Shown piece by piece: positions 27,820-37,517 of a DNA stretch of 64,000 nt. The notes under the pieces are model-generated. The model worked only from the letters and a program-made list of their open reading frames with translations. It did no database searches and was not told where the DNA came from. A program made the position numbers and the translations under genes. Source of the stretch: Fidelibacterota bacterium (GTDB taxonomy: Bacteria; Fidelibacterota; Marinisomatia; SCGC-AAA003-L08; JACNLC01); contig JABHXA010000012.1 of NCBI GenBank assembly GCA_018657495.1, forward strand, positions 1-64,000. The letters are read 5' to 3'. Positions within the stretch are counted from its first letter, which is position 1. Every line of letters starts with the position of its first letter.

Positions 27820-28572
27820 ATGAAACATACTAAGAGTATTATAGCAATAATCACAACCATCGGACTAGTTTTCTCAAGTACCGCCAGTATCGGCATGGTT
27901 AAATCAACACTAAACAAAGGCAATGACATCTCGTCTTTTGATATTGTTATCACTGCTGAAGATGATATTTATGGCCTCCAGTTTGATATATTATACGATA
28001 CGGATGAACTGGAGTTTGTTGAATGTACAAATTTGATGACTCAATATTCTTTTAACTATAAAGAAAAAGATAATGGTGTTATAAGAGGTTTACTCTTTAG
28101 TTTAGATGGCGTCGCAATCGTTAGTGCCAATGGCGTGGCAAATATGATTGAAATGGAATTTAAATCGGTAAATAATTTCTCCGGAGCCAGTTATGTTGAG
28201 TTTTCTGATGTGATCCTTGCTGGAACTCATGGTCAGGAAATTCTAACTTCGGTTTCAGGATTCGAAGTCAATTTTGGTGGAAATAATATCCCTACTATAA
28301 CTTCATTATCAAAGAACTATCCAAATCCCTTCAATCCTACAACGCAGATCCCATTCTCACTTGCTGAGCCTGGTTTCGTTTCAGCTGTGATTTATAATAT
28401 AAATGGTGCTGAGGTAAAAACACTGGTAAGTGGTTATAGAGATGCTGGAGAGTATATGATTACATGGAAAGGGTTAAATAATGATGGTGCTTCTGTTGCA
28501 AGTGGAAGATATATTCTGAAAATGAATGCTCCACAGTATACTGACTCTATTACGATGACATTATTAAAATAG
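27820..28572 (+). CDS. Secreted cohesin-like protein with C-terminal sorting domain
   Basis: 250 residues: a signal peptide (about 1-23), a cohesin-like beta domain (about 28-150, with the YGLQFDILYDTDELEFVE and VANMIEMEFKSV patterns) and a C-terminal domain beginning LSKNYPNPFNPTTQI and ending in SGRYILKMNAP...TMTLLK. The last is the type A sorting domain recognised by type IX-like export systems, so the protein is probably outer-surface or secreted. Cohesins bind dockerins; a dockerin-like domain occurs in the C25 peptidase at 52846-57477, though direct pairing is only a guess. Confidence 0.82.
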   Translation: MKHTKSIIAIITTIGLVFSSTASIGMVKSTLNKGNDISSFDIVITAEDDIYGLQFDILYDTDELEFVECTNLMTQYSFNYKEKDNGVIRGLLFSLDGVAIVSANGVANMIEMEFKSVNNFSGASYVEFSDVILAGTHGQEILTSVSGFEVNFGGNNIPTITSLSKNYPNPFNPTTQIPFSLAEPGFVSAVIYNINGAEVKTLVSGYRDAGEYMITWKGLNNDGASVASGRYILKMNAPQYTDSITMTLLK

Positions 28573-28595
28573 TAATTACTTTATTGCATTTAAAG

Positions 28596-28623
28596 CGCCT
28601 CCTTTTAGGGGGCGTTTTTTTTT
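28596..28623 (+). terminator. Rho-independent terminator
   Basis: CGCCTCCT (28596-28603) pairs with AGGGGGCG (28607-28614) with one G-T pair and a 3-base loop, followed by nine T. It ends the cohesin-like gene. Confidence 0.92.
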
Positions 28624-28699
28624 GCAAACTATATTTCATATTTGTTTTTTTTATAATTGTGGAAGAGTTATTTTTCCCCTACATATTCAATCGAGTTAA

Positions 28700-30049
28700 A
28701 TGGATTTAAAAATAGCTATCATTGGAGCAGGAGAAGTAGGGTACAATCTGGCACAAACCCTATCTAAAGAAAACTATGATATCACAGTTGTAGATATCAA
28801 TCCTGAAAAGTGTCGACGTATTAGTAATAGTATCGATGCAAAGGTCTTTGAAGGTGACGGTGCATCTCAGAGAATTCTCGCCCAAATTGAGATGGATGAG
28901 ATTGATATATTATTATGCCTGACTCGAATAGACGAGGTAAATCTTGTTGCATCCCGAATTGGCAAGAAAATGGGTGCAAAAAGAGTTGTTTGCCGATTGC
29001 GGAATACCGAGTACAGACATAAAAATGCCGTCATTACCCCAGAGCAATTTGGCATCGATATGGTTACCTATCCTGAAATGGCGGCCCAAAAAGAAATTGA
29101 GATGCTGATTCGTCAGCCGTCATCTGTTGAAATCCAGGAATTTCACGATAGCAAAATTGTTATGGTTGGAATAAAACTGGAACCTTCATCCCCTCTCATT
29201 GGAAGGACTGCTCACAATATTGAGCTGTCAAATCCATTTATTCCACATAAACTTGTCACTATAATTCGATCAGACCATAGCTTTATCCCACATAAATACA
29301 CAAAGTATAAGAAAGATGATATCGTATTTTTTTCCGGAAAGAAAAGAGATATATCAAAAATTCAACAGATGGTTGGTAAACCTGCCATCAATGTCGAAAA
29401 TATAATCATTTTTGGTGCCGGGAAAATTGGCAGGCTGTTGGCAAAATCCCTCCAAACAGATTATAATGTGAGATTAGTAGATATAAATGGGGAAAAAGCC
29501 AAACCCATAAGTACAAAATTATCAGAAACTCTTATCCTGGTTGGCAGTGCTACAGATCTGGAATTTTTGGAAACAGAAAATGTTGACCAAATGGATGTTG
29601 CCATATCAGTAACTGAAAATGAACAGACGAATATTATGTGTGGACTACTTTGTAAACATCTTGGTGTAAAACAAGTTATAACGCACATTGTAACAACGAG
29701 CCATTTGCACGCTGTGCGAAGACTTGGGATCGATGCAATTGTTAGCAAAAATATTTCTGCAGTGAATGAGGTAATTAAGTTTATACGAAGCGGTAGCAGT
29801 ATTTTTGTATCCAGGTTTGAAGATATCGATATTGAATCAATTGAATTGACCGTTGGAAGCAATTGCAAATATGTGCGAAGAAAATACAGCATTGAAAAAA
29901 TACCAGAAGATATCGCTCTCGGTGCCATCATCAAACAAGATCACACTATTGAAATTCCCAATCGTCACTCATCCATCAAAGCTAACGACAGATTACTTAT
30001 ATTTACAAAACCCGCTTTAGTAAAAAAAACAGAAGACCTGTTTTCCTAA
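28700..30049 (+). CDS. trkA: Trk potassium uptake regulatory subunit TrkA
   Basis: Peripheral NAD-binding subunit that gates the TrkH channel. The 449-residue protein has two RCK units: Rossmann motifs GAGEVGYNLAQTL (about 8-20) and GAGKIGRLLAKSL (about 237-249), each followed by a C-terminal ligand-binding RCK_C domain. The intact double form matches proteobacterial TrkA. trkH starts 3 bases after the stop. Confidence 0.95.
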   Translation: MDLKIAIIGAGEVGYNLAQTLSKENYDITVVDINPEKCRRISNSIDAKVFEGDGASQRILAQIEMDEIDILLCLTRIDEVNLVASRIGKKMGAKRVVCRLRNTEYRHKNAVITPEQFGIDMVTYPEMAAQKEIEMLIRQPSSVEIQEFHDSKIVMVGIKLEPSSPLIGRTAHNIELSNPFIPHKLVTIIRSDHSFIPHKYTKYKKDDIVFFSGKKRDISKIQQMVGKPAINVENIIIFGAGKIGRLLAKSLQTDYNVRLVDINGEKAKPISTKLSETLILVGSATDLEFLETENVDQMDVAISVTENEQTNIMCGLLCKHLGVKQVITHIVTTSHLHAVRRLGIDAIVSKNISAVNEVIKFIRSGSSIFVSRFEDIDIESIELTVGSNCKYVRRKYSIEKIPEDIALGAIIKQDHTIEIPNRHSSIKANDRLLIFTKPALVKKTEDLFS

Positions 30050-30052
30050 AAT

Positions 30053-31513
30053 ATGCATTTTAAAAGTATTTTTAATATTCTCGGGGCAATTCTGGTTTTC
30101 CTGGGGATTTCAATGTTGTTCAGCGCAGCATGGAGCGTCTACTACGGTGAACCAGACCTGATCCCCATAATTAAATCCACAATCATTACTATAACCGTCG
30201 GCTTAATTTTATTTATCTTCACCAAATCCCGTAAAATTGAATTAACTATAAAAGATGGATATGCTGTAGTATCCAGTGCCTGGTTAGTAATGGCAATTTT
30301 TAGTGCGCTACCTGCCTATATTTCTGGAGCTATTCCAACATATACTGACGCATTTTTTGAAGCCATGTCAGGTTTGACCACCACCGGGGCAAGTATACTT
30401 GGACATCCATCAACAAATATAATTGAAAATATTCCTCATGGGATACTGTTTTGGAGAAGCTTTACCCATTTCATTGGCGGCATGGGAATTATTGTATTCA
30501 GTATTGCCATTCTACCTTTGCTGGGGTTTGGCGGTGTTCAGTTATTCCGAGCTGAGGTTGCTGGCCCCCTAGCCGATAAATTAACCCCACGCGTAAAGCA
30601 AACAGCAAAGTATCTGTGGGGTATATATGTTGGTTTTGTGATTATCGAAACATTAATCTTAAAACTAGAAGGGATGACCTGGTTCGATTCTTTGTGCCAT
30701 TCATTTGGTACAATGGCCACAGGTGGTTTTTCAACTAAATCAGCAAGCATTGGTTTTTTTCAGTCTCCTTTGATAGAGTGGACCATAATTCTTTTTATGT
30801 TTATTGCTGCTACTAACTTTTCTCTTCATTTTATATTTTTATCACGTCGGAAATTCGGATATTTGAAGGATAGTGAATTTCAGTTTTATCTTGGTACTGC
30901 CCTGACTCTCACTATTATTATTGCTGTAAATATATCAATTAAATTATATGGTTTTAATCTTGATACAGTAAGACACTCAGCTTTTACAATAATGTCACTT
31001 TTATCATCAACAGGATATGCAACCGAAGATTTTGAAATGTGGCCTTCCTTTTCAAGAACCATTATTTTCTTTTTGTTTTTTATAGGTGGATCGGCAGGAT
31101 CTACCACTGGAGCATTAAAAATTATTCGAACAATGCTGGTATTTAAATATCTCACAGTTGAAGTAAGACGCTTAATCCATCCAAAAGGCGTTTTCCCTTT
31201 GACTATTGGAAAAAGAATAATTCCTGATAATGTCATAAATAATACTTTAGGATTTTATCTATTCTACATAGTCATTTTCATTTTCACAGCGATTTTGTTT
31301 TCATCCTTGGGTATCGATGTTATAACTGCGACTACTGCCAGCGCTTCGGCTATTGGGAATATGGGTCCTGGTCTTGGTAATATCGGGCCGATGGATAACT
31401 GGGGACATTTCCCTGTTTTAGCCAAATGGCTTGCAAGTTTCGTAATGCTGTTGGGTAGATTGGAAATATTTACTATTATGGTATTATTTAGCAGGAGTTT
31501 TTGGAGAAAATAA
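30053..31513 (+). CDS. trkH: Trk potassium uptake channel subunit TrkH
   Basis: Inner-membrane potassium channel of 486 residues with about ten membrane helices arranged as four M1-P-M2 units. Selectivity-filter-type loops are visible at SGLTTTGAS, GTMATGGFST, SLLSSTGYAT and ASAIGNMGPGLGN. It is directly behind trkA, the usual partner. The end overlaps only the ribosome-site area of the crotonase. Confidence 0.95.
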   Translation: MHFKSIFNILGAILVFLGISMLFSAAWSVYYGEPDLIPIIKSTIITITVGLILFIFTKSRKIELTIKDGYAVVSSAWLVMAIFSALPAYISGAIPTYTDAFFEAMSGLTTTGASILGHPSTNIIENIPHGILFWRSFTHFIGGMGIIVFSIAILPLLGFGGVQLFRAEVAGPLADKLTPRVKQTAKYLWGIYVGFVIIETLILKLEGMTWFDSLCHSFGTMATGGFSTKSASIGFFQSPLIEWTIILFMFIAATNFSLHFIFLSRRKFGYLKDSEFQFYLGTALTLTIIIAVNISIKLYGFNLDTVRHSAFTIMSLLSSTGYATEDFEMWPSFSRTIIFFLFFIGGSAGSTTGALKIIRTMLVFKYLTVEVRRLIHPKGVFPLTIGKRIIPDNVINNTLGFYLFYIVIFIFTAILFSSLGIDVITATTASASAIGNMGPGLGNIGPMDNWGHFPVLAKWLASFVMLLGRLEIFTIMVLFSRSFWRK

Positions 31514-31515
31514 AT

Positions 31516-32292
31516 ATGAATGTAATAAATTCAAAAATGATTGGTGATGTCTGTATTATTTCAATAAACAGAGAAAAACATCTTAATGCTTTAAATACCA
31601 AAGTTTTAGATGAATTAACAGAATTATTCATTGAATTGAATAATGATGCAAATATATCTGGTGTGATAATCACGGGTGAAGGCAATAAGTCATTTATTGC
31701 TGGGGCTGATATAAAAGAGTTATCAAGTCTGACTGCTGAGGAAGCAGAATCTCACTCTAATAAAGGGCAAAATCTAACTAAAATAATTGAAAACTTAAAT
31801 AAACCGGTTATAGCTGCAGTTAATGGTTTCGCTTTAGGCGGAGGATGTGAGTTGGCCATGGCATGCCATATTAGATATGCTTCTGAAGAGGCAATGTTTG
31901 GACAACCTGAAGTCTCATTAGGTCTCATCGCAGGCTTTGGTGGTACTCAAAGATTGCCAAGACTCATTGGAAAAGGCAGAGCAATGGAACTTTTAATAAC
32001 TGGCAAAATGATCAATGCTTTAGAAGCTAAAACTATCGGCCTGGTCAATGAAGTTGTGTCTCAAGATGAGTTAATATCATATTGTCTGAATGTAATAAAG
32101 AAAATAAATAGAAATGGACCACTTTCGGTGAATTACACTATTCAGTCAATCAACAGGGGTCTGGATTGTTCACTTGAAGATGGATTGACATTGGAAGCAG
32201 AATATTTTAAACGAGCATTTGAATCATCAGATTGCCGTGAGGGCATGTTGGCTTTTATCGAGAAAAGAAAAGCAAACTTCTCAGGTAATTGA
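31516..32292 (+). CDS. Enoyl-CoA hydratase/isomerase (crotonase family)
   Basis: 258 residues with the oxyanion-hole segment SFIAGADIKEL and both catalytic glutamates of true hydratases, in GGGCELAM and GQPEVSLGL, so hydration of 2-enoyl-CoA is likely. The ATG at 31516 follows TTTGGAG at fair spacing and is preferred to a TTG at 31501 that lies within trkH. A second crotonase is encoded at 46470. The position behind trkH does not indicate the pathway; fatty-acid or butyryl-CoA metabolism is likely. Confidence 0.9.
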   Translation: MNVINSKMIGDVCIISINREKHLNALNTKVLDELTELFIELNNDANISGVIITGEGNKSFIAGADIKELSSLTAEEAESHSNKGQNLTKIIENLNKPVIAAVNGFALGGGCELAMACHIRYASEEAMFGQPEVSLGLIAGFGGTQRLPRLIGKGRAMELLITGKMINALEAKTIGLVNEVVSQDELISYCLNVIKKINRNGPLSVNYTIQSINRGLDCSLEDGLTLEAEYFKRAFESSDCREGMLAFIEKRKANFSGN

Positions 32293-32349
32293 TAGAGTAC
32301 TAAAATAAAACGATTTTACGAATAAAATAAATAAATTAGAAGAATAACT

Positions 32350-34155
32350 TTGAAAATAGAAAATATAAGAAATTTTTGTATCATTGCCCATATAGATCAT
32401 GGGAAATCTACTTTAGCAGATAGAATGTTGGAAGCTACTAACACAATTACGTCCGAAGATATGAAAAGCCAGGTGCTTGATGACATGGATCTTGAAAGGG
32501 AGCGGGGCATCACAATAAAATCGCATCCAATACAAATGGAGTATCGGCATACTGATAATGTCGATTATATCCTGAATTTAATTGATACTCCCGGACATGT
32601 AGATTTTACCTACGAAGTCTCAAGAAGCCTGGCAGCCTGTGAAGGTGCTTTATTATTGGTGGATGCCGCTCAGGGTGTCGAAGCACAGACTGTTAGTAAT
32701 GCTTATCTTGCTCTGGATGCTGATCTTGAGATCATCCCGGTTATTAATAAAATTGACATGCCTGCCGCCGACTTAGAAAGCTCTGTTTCTCAGATTTGTG
32801 AATTATTAGGATGCAGTAAAGATGAAGTGCTTCTGATTAGCGCCAAGAATAATATAAATATTCAATCTGTTTTTGATGCGATTATTAAAGCAATTCCTTG
32901 TCCAAAATTATCTACAATTAAAGAAACCAGAGCGTTGATATTTGACTCTACATTTGATCAGTTCCGTGGTGTGGTACCTTATGTGAGAGTGTTTGATGGA
33001 TCACTAAAAAAGGGAATGACGGCTCGATATTTTGCAAATTCCAGCCTTGGTCATGAAATTGCTGAGGTGGGTATCTTGAAAATGACGAAGTCTCCAGTAG
33101 AACAATTAAATGCCGGTGATGTGGGATATATAATTACAAATGTAAAAGATGTTAGACAGATAAAAGTGGGGGATACACTTACAGTAAAAGAAAGCAAAGC
33201 AAGTCATGCTCTCCCTGGTTATCGTCCAATCAAACCAATGGTGTTTGCTGGTTTATATCCAGTTGATACCAACGACTATGAAAATTTAAGGTTAAGCCTA
33301 CAAAAATTGGTGCTTAACGACTCAGCATTATCATTTGAACCAAATACATCGATTGCCCTTGGTTTTGGGTTCCGATGTGGTTTTCTGGGTCCATTACATA
33401 TGGAAATTGTTCAGGAAAGACTTGAACGGGAATTCAATATGAATTTGATCACCACGTCTCCAAATGTTCGCTATAGAGTAATATTGCGCAATGGTATTAA
33501 GGTAACAGTTGATAATCCTGCCGATATGCCTGACCCTATGGAAATCGATAAAATTCTCGAACCGTATATTAATGCCGAAGTAATAACGCCCCCAGAATAC
33601 ATCGGTGTGGTAATGAAATTATGTATAGAAAAAAGAGGCGTATACAAATCCACAAGTTATCTCACACCAAAAAAAGTACAGCTATTATTTCAAATTCCAC
33701 TTGGTGAAGTTATTTATGAATTTTTTGAGAAATTGAAATCTATCACACGAGGATATGCTTCCTTTGATTATGAATTTATCGAGGATAGACCTGGTGATCT
33801 GCAAAAACTCGATATCAGAATTGCCACTGAGCCAGTTGATGCCCTTAGCCTCATCGTCCATCAGAGTAATGCCTATAAACAGGGTGCATCTCTTTGCAGG
33901 AAATTGAAAGAAGTTATCCATAGACAACAATTTGAGATACCCGTCCAGGCAGCAGTGGGTGGGAAAATATTGGCGAGAGAAACGGTTCGTGCATTTCGAA
34001 AAAATGTTACGGCAAAATGTTATGGCGGTGATATTTCACGAAAAAGAAAACTTCTTGAAAAACAAAAGAAGGGTAAAAAACGTATGAAACAGGTTGGCAA
34101 TGTAGAATTGCCTCAAGAAGCCTTCCTTGCAGTTCTAAAAATTGGTGAGGACTAA
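32350..34155 (+). CDS. lepA: Elongation factor 4 (LepA)
   Basis: Ribosome-dependent GTPase that helps remobilise or assemble ribosomes under stress. 601 residues: G1 AHIDHGKSTLADR, G2/switch ERGITIKS, G3 DTPGHVDF, G4 NKID, then beta-barrel, EF-G-like domains and the LepA-specific C-terminal domain ending in KKRMKQVGNVELPQEAFLAVL. Start is TTG at 32350. Confidence 0.97.
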   Translation: MKIENIRNFCIIAHIDHGKSTLADRMLEATNTITSEDMKSQVLDDMDLERERGITIKSHPIQMEYRHTDNVDYILNLIDTPGHVDFTYEVSRSLAACEGALLLVDAAQGVEAQTVSNAYLALDADLEIIPVINKIDMPAADLESSVSQICELLGCSKDEVLLISAKNNINIQSVFDAIIKAIPCPKLSTIKETRALIFDSTFDQFRGVVPYVRVFDGSLKKGMTARYFANSSLGHEIAEVGILKMTKSPVEQLNAGDVGYIITNVKDVRQIKVGDTLTVKESKASHALPGYRPIKPMVFAGLYPVDTNDYENLRLSLQKLVLNDSALSFEPNTSIALGFGFRCGFLGPLHMEIVQERLEREFNMNLITTSPNVRYRVILRNGIKVTVDNPADMPDPMEIDKILEPYINAEVITPPEYIGVVMKLCIEKRGVYKSTSYLTPKKVQLLFQIPLGEVIYEFFEKLKSITRGYASFDYEFIEDRPGDLQKLDIRIATEPVDALSLIVHQSNAYKQGASLCRKLKEVIHRQQFEIPVQAAVGGKILARETVRAFRKNVTAKCYGGDISRKRKLLEKQKKGKKRMKQVGNVELPQEAFLAVLKIGED

Positions 34156-34207
34156 TAATTACAACTGTTCTGTTTTTAATAGTTTTATCATATCACAGAA
34201 ACTAATA

Positions 34208-34903
34208 ATGACTGAGTATTTTCGTTTAAGCCGATCCCATTATTACAGCTTGATTATAATATCCCCAATAGCAGTTATTTATTCCGTTATGGGGTATTTT
34301 ATAAATTGGAACACAGCATATAAACTTCGAAACGGTGCGGATGTACTCATCAGGTTGTTTTTTCAATTTTTCGGTAAATATGCTGAGACATTTTATATTA
34401 TATCTCTCAATCTCGTAATTATATCGATAATTCTATATCATAAACGAGAATTCTCTGACTCAATAAAACTACCGGTTCTGTCAATTATGATTTTGGAGGG
34501 AATGTTTTGGGCATTCTGTTTATTTTTAATATTTATCTTTGCTAGTCAGCTTTTATCAGTTCCAACTTCTTTTTCAACATTTGAACAATTCTATCTCTCT
34601 CTAGGGGCCGGAATTTATGAAGAAATCGTATTTAGATTTTTATTGATCTCGATATTATTATTTATCAGCCATAAATTGTTTGGGTCTGGAAAAGTATTCT
34701 CTCTAATGTTTTCAATTGTGCTCTCAAGTATATTTTTTTCAATATTTCATTACATTGGTGTTTATGGAGATGTTTTTTCATGGCAATCTTTTTTGTATAG
34801 ATTTTCCGCTGGTTGTTTTCTTGCGATTCTATATCTTACCAGGGGATTGGGAGTTGCAGTTTACTCTCATGTATACTATGATATTCTTATTTCAAGTTTG
34901 TAA
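34208..34903 (+). CDS. CPBP-family intramembrane metalloprotease
   Basis: 231 residues with about six membrane helices. The CAAX-protease/bacteriocin-processing (ABI) motifs are present: EExxxR at E138-E139 (YEEIVFR), a histidine in IFHYIG and another in YSHVYYD, which together hold the metal. Substrate unknown. The ATG at 34208 is chosen because upstream sequence to 34142 overlaps lepA and is not hydrophobic in the family way. Confidence 0.85.
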   Translation: MTEYFRLSRSHYYSLIIISPIAVIYSVMGYFINWNTAYKLRNGADVLIRLFFQFFGKYAETFYIISLNLVIISIILYHKREFSDSIKLPVLSIMILEGMFWAFCLFLIFIFASQLLSVPTSFSTFEQFYLSLGAGIYEEIVFRFLLISILLFISHKLFGSGKVFSLMFSIVLSSIFFSIFHYIGVYGDVFSWQSFLYRFSAGCFLAILYLTRGLGVAVYSHVYYDILISSL

Positions 34904-34933
34904 ATTTAATGCTAAAATTCAGGAATTAATCTT

Positions 34934-35815
34934 ATGTTTCAAAAAGTAATTTTCTTTGTATTTCTCGTAAATACTATTTTTTCACAAAAAGCACCATTTG
35001 AAGAAATTGTTATAGGACTGTGGCCGGAATATGATCATCCCGGTGTGTTAGTCACTATTCAAATTGACATTTTAGAATCAGATCTTCCATATGATATTGA
35101 GATCACCCTGCCTCCCGGATCAAGAATGGCCTTGAAGAAAGGGCTTGATGAAAACGGACAGGAAACTATGATTCAACAGGATATTATTGTGGTAAATGAT
35201 AAAACAATCATGCCGATACACCTGACTGAGTCACATTTTTATTCTCAATTCTATTTTAATCCATTTAATGAATCCGCCCATAGAGAATTGAAATATGAGT
35301 TTAGTACGAATAAATTATTAGATCATTATCATGTCCTAATTCAAAAGCATCTTATCGGGGAGAATTTCACAACTAATCTTACCGACCCAGAAGAATTTCA
35401 AAATGAATATGATATACATTTTTTGAGACAGCATCTGGATTCTCTTGAGCCAAACGACAACTTCATCATCGAATTATCATATGACAATCCTTCACACCGG
35501 ACAACTGTAGACATTCTAAAGGAAAATTTTGAACAGCAGGATAATACAGCAGTCTCAGAATCCCCTTCGACTCGGAAAAATGATAATGAGGTTTATCAAA
35601 ACGAAAATGTGAAAAAATATACTTTTTTGTTATTTGGTGTATTTGGGGTGGTGTTGATATTTGTCATTTGGAAATTTGGAAAGAAAGAGGATATAAGTTT
35701 ACCGAAGGCATCCAAAAAGACAAAAGAGGGTCAATTCTGCAAAAACTGTGGATCAGGTATTTTGAAAGATATTAAATTCTGTACATCCTGTGGTGAGGAG
35801 ATCAATGTATCCTGA
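34934..35815 (+). CDS. Membrane protein with signal peptide and C-terminal zinc ribbon
   Basis: 293 residues, family not recognised. A signal peptide (1-18) leads an extracytoplasmic domain rich in beta strands (about 20-215, including a PPGSRMAL motif). One membrane helix follows at about 229-250 (FLLFGVFGVVLIFVIW), then a basic linker and a zinc ribbon CKNCG...CTSCG in the last 30 residues. This puts the zinc ribbon in the cytoplasm. The stop overlaps the lgt start, so the two are translationally coupled. Confidence 0.72.
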   Translation: MFQKVIFFVFLVNTIFSQKAPFEEIVIGLWPEYDHPGVLVTIQIDILESDLPYDIEITLPPGSRMALKKGLDENGQETMIQQDIIVVNDKTIMPIHLTESHFYSQFYFNPFNESAHRELKYEFSTNKLLDHYHVLIQKHLIGENFTTNLTDPEEFQNEYDIHFLRQHLDSLEPNDNFIIELSYDNPSHRTTVDILKENFEQQDNTAVSESPSTRKNDNEVYQNENVKKYTFLLFGVFGVVLIFVIWKFGKKEDISLPKASKKTKEGQFCKNCGSGILKDIKFCTSCGEEINVS

Positions 35816-36638
35816 ACTATTACGATTTGGAGACTTTGTGATTTCCTCATTTGGAGCAATGATGGTTATCGCTTTTATTACTGGCAATCTACTCCTTAAA
35901 AGAGATGTAGTAAAAATGGGGATGGATAGCTCCATTGCTGACGAATTGACATTTAGAGCAGCCATTGGTGGTATTCTGGGAGCAAAAATATATTATATTA
36001 TCGAAAATATTCCTGGCGACCGTGGAGGGTTGGATAATCTCCTTGGCATAGTAGATATTTTCATGGGAATCTTCACATTTAATTTATCTCGAATAGCAGA
36101 TGGAATTCAAAATTTTGGAGCCGGCATGGTGTTTTATGGCGGGTTTATCGGTGGTGTATTTGCTGTGACTCTTTTCATCAGAAAACAAAAACTTAATTGG
36201 AAATCTGTTGCTGACTGGATGGTTCCATACCTTGTTCTCGGCCATTCAATTGGCCGTATAGGCTGCTTTCTTGTCGGAGACGATTATGGCAAGGCTACAG
36301 ATCTTCCATGGGGTATCGCCTTTCCTAACGGAGCACCACCAGTACATATTCCGGTGCATCCGACTCAATTATATGAGATGATAGCCTATTTAATAATATT
36401 TTTTATTCTATCTAACAGAAGGTTTAAAAAACTATTCCAGGGTGAAATCATGTATATGTATATGGTATTGGTTGGAATTGCCAGATTCTTTGTAGAAATA
36501 ATCAGGCTCAATCCTAAATATTTTTACTTATCCGGTGCACAATGGATATCAATAATTTTGATAATCTCAGGTATATTTTTTCTTGTTAAAAATCGAATGG
36601 TATTAGAATCCACCAAAGAGAAAGCAATCTCAGACTAA
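35805..36638 (+). CDS. lgt: Prolipoprotein diacylglyceryl transferase
   Basis: Inner-membrane enzyme that adds diacylglycerol to the lipobox cysteine, the first step of lipoprotein maturation. The signature GHSIGRIGCFLVGDDYG and the downstream HPTQLYEM are present; about seven membrane helices. The ATG at 35805 is set by GAGGAG at 35794-35799 and gives 277 residues. It overlaps the previous gene by 11 bases. Confidence 0.94.
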   Translation: MYPELLRFGDFVISSFGAMMVIAFITGNLLLKRDVVKMGMDSSIADELTFRAAIGGILGAKIYYIIENIPGDRGGLDNLLGIVDIFMGIFTFNLSRIADGIQNFGAGMVFYGGFIGGVFAVTLFIRKQKLNWKSVADWMVPYLVLGHSIGRIGCFLVGDDYGKATDLPWGIAFPNGAPPVHIPVHPTQLYEMIAYLIIFFILSNRRFKKLFQGEIMYMYMVLVGIARFFVEIIRLNPKYFYLSGAQWISIILIISGIFFLVKNRMVLESTKEKAISD

Positions 36639-37517
36639 ATGGAATTTGTCCCATGCATCGTTTGCGGTAGTGATAATTATCGATTAATCAAAAATTTATC
36701 CGACAGGTTAAATCCAGATTCAGACAACATATTTGACCTGGTTCAGTGCGAATGCAATTTTGTTTATCTGAATCCTCGTCCCGATGAAAACGAAATAAGA
36801 GATTATTATAAAAGTCCGGATTATGATCCACATTCAGATGCAAGGGACAACTTGTTTAATAAAGTCTATTCTGCCGTGAGAAATTTAGCATTGAGAAAGA
36901 AAAGACAGGATATCAGCAAATATATCCACAGCGGGAAACTGCTTGATATTGGTGGTGGAAGAGGTGATTTCTGCCTTTATATGAAATCTTGTGGCTGGGA
37001 TGTCTCATTAATGGAAACAGATGAAGATTCTATTGACTTACAGGGCGACACTAATATAAATATTTATCACAAAATTGAAAATATACCATCAACTGAATAT
37101 TATGATTTAATCACCTTGTGGCATTCTCTAGAACATATACATGATGTTAAATCACTTTTTGGATTTTTGCATTCCAGTTTAAATGATAATGGATTGTGCA
37201 TAATTGCAGTGCCGAATTATAATGCCTATGAGAGACGGTTCTACCCTGAAACATGGGCACCATATGATGCCCCCCGACATTTATATCATTTTTGCAGTGA
37301 CGCACTAAGAAAATTGCTGGAAGATAATGGGTTTGAGATTCTTGAGATAAAACCACTATTGCAGGACACTCCCTATAATATTTTATTAAGTCAGAATTCG
37401 ACATCCCTTTTGGGTTACATAAAATCTGCGGTACAAACAATTCAATCCTTAGTAAATATTTTTGCTCATGGAAATACATATGCATCATCATTGGAGATAA
37501 TATGCAGAAAAGTTTAA
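36639..37517 (+). CDS. SAM-dependent methyltransferase with N-terminal zinc motif
   Basis: 292 residues. The N-terminus has CIVCG and a second cysteine pair CECN, typical of zinc-binding leads on sugar or polysaccharide methyltransferases. The methyltransferase domain has motif I LLDIGGGRGDFCLYM (near residue 100) and the WHSLEHIHD motif. Further context of glycosyltransferase genes suggests a carbohydrate substrate, which is an inference. Directly follows lgt with no gap. Confidence 0.85.
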   Translation: MEFVPCIVCGSDNYRLIKNLSDRLNPDSDNIFDLVQCECNFVYLNPRPDENEIRDYYKSPDYDPHSDARDNLFNKVYSAVRNLALRKKRQDISKYIHSGKLLDIGGGRGDFCLYMKSCGWDVSLMETDEDSIDLQGDTNINIYHKIENIPSTEYYDLITLWHSLEHIHDVKSLFGFLHSSLNDNGLCIIAVPNYNAYERRFYPETWAPYDAPRHLYHFCSDALRKLLEDNGFEILEIKPLLQDTPYNILLSQNSTSLLGYIKSAVQTIQSLVNIFAHGNTYASSLEIICRKV

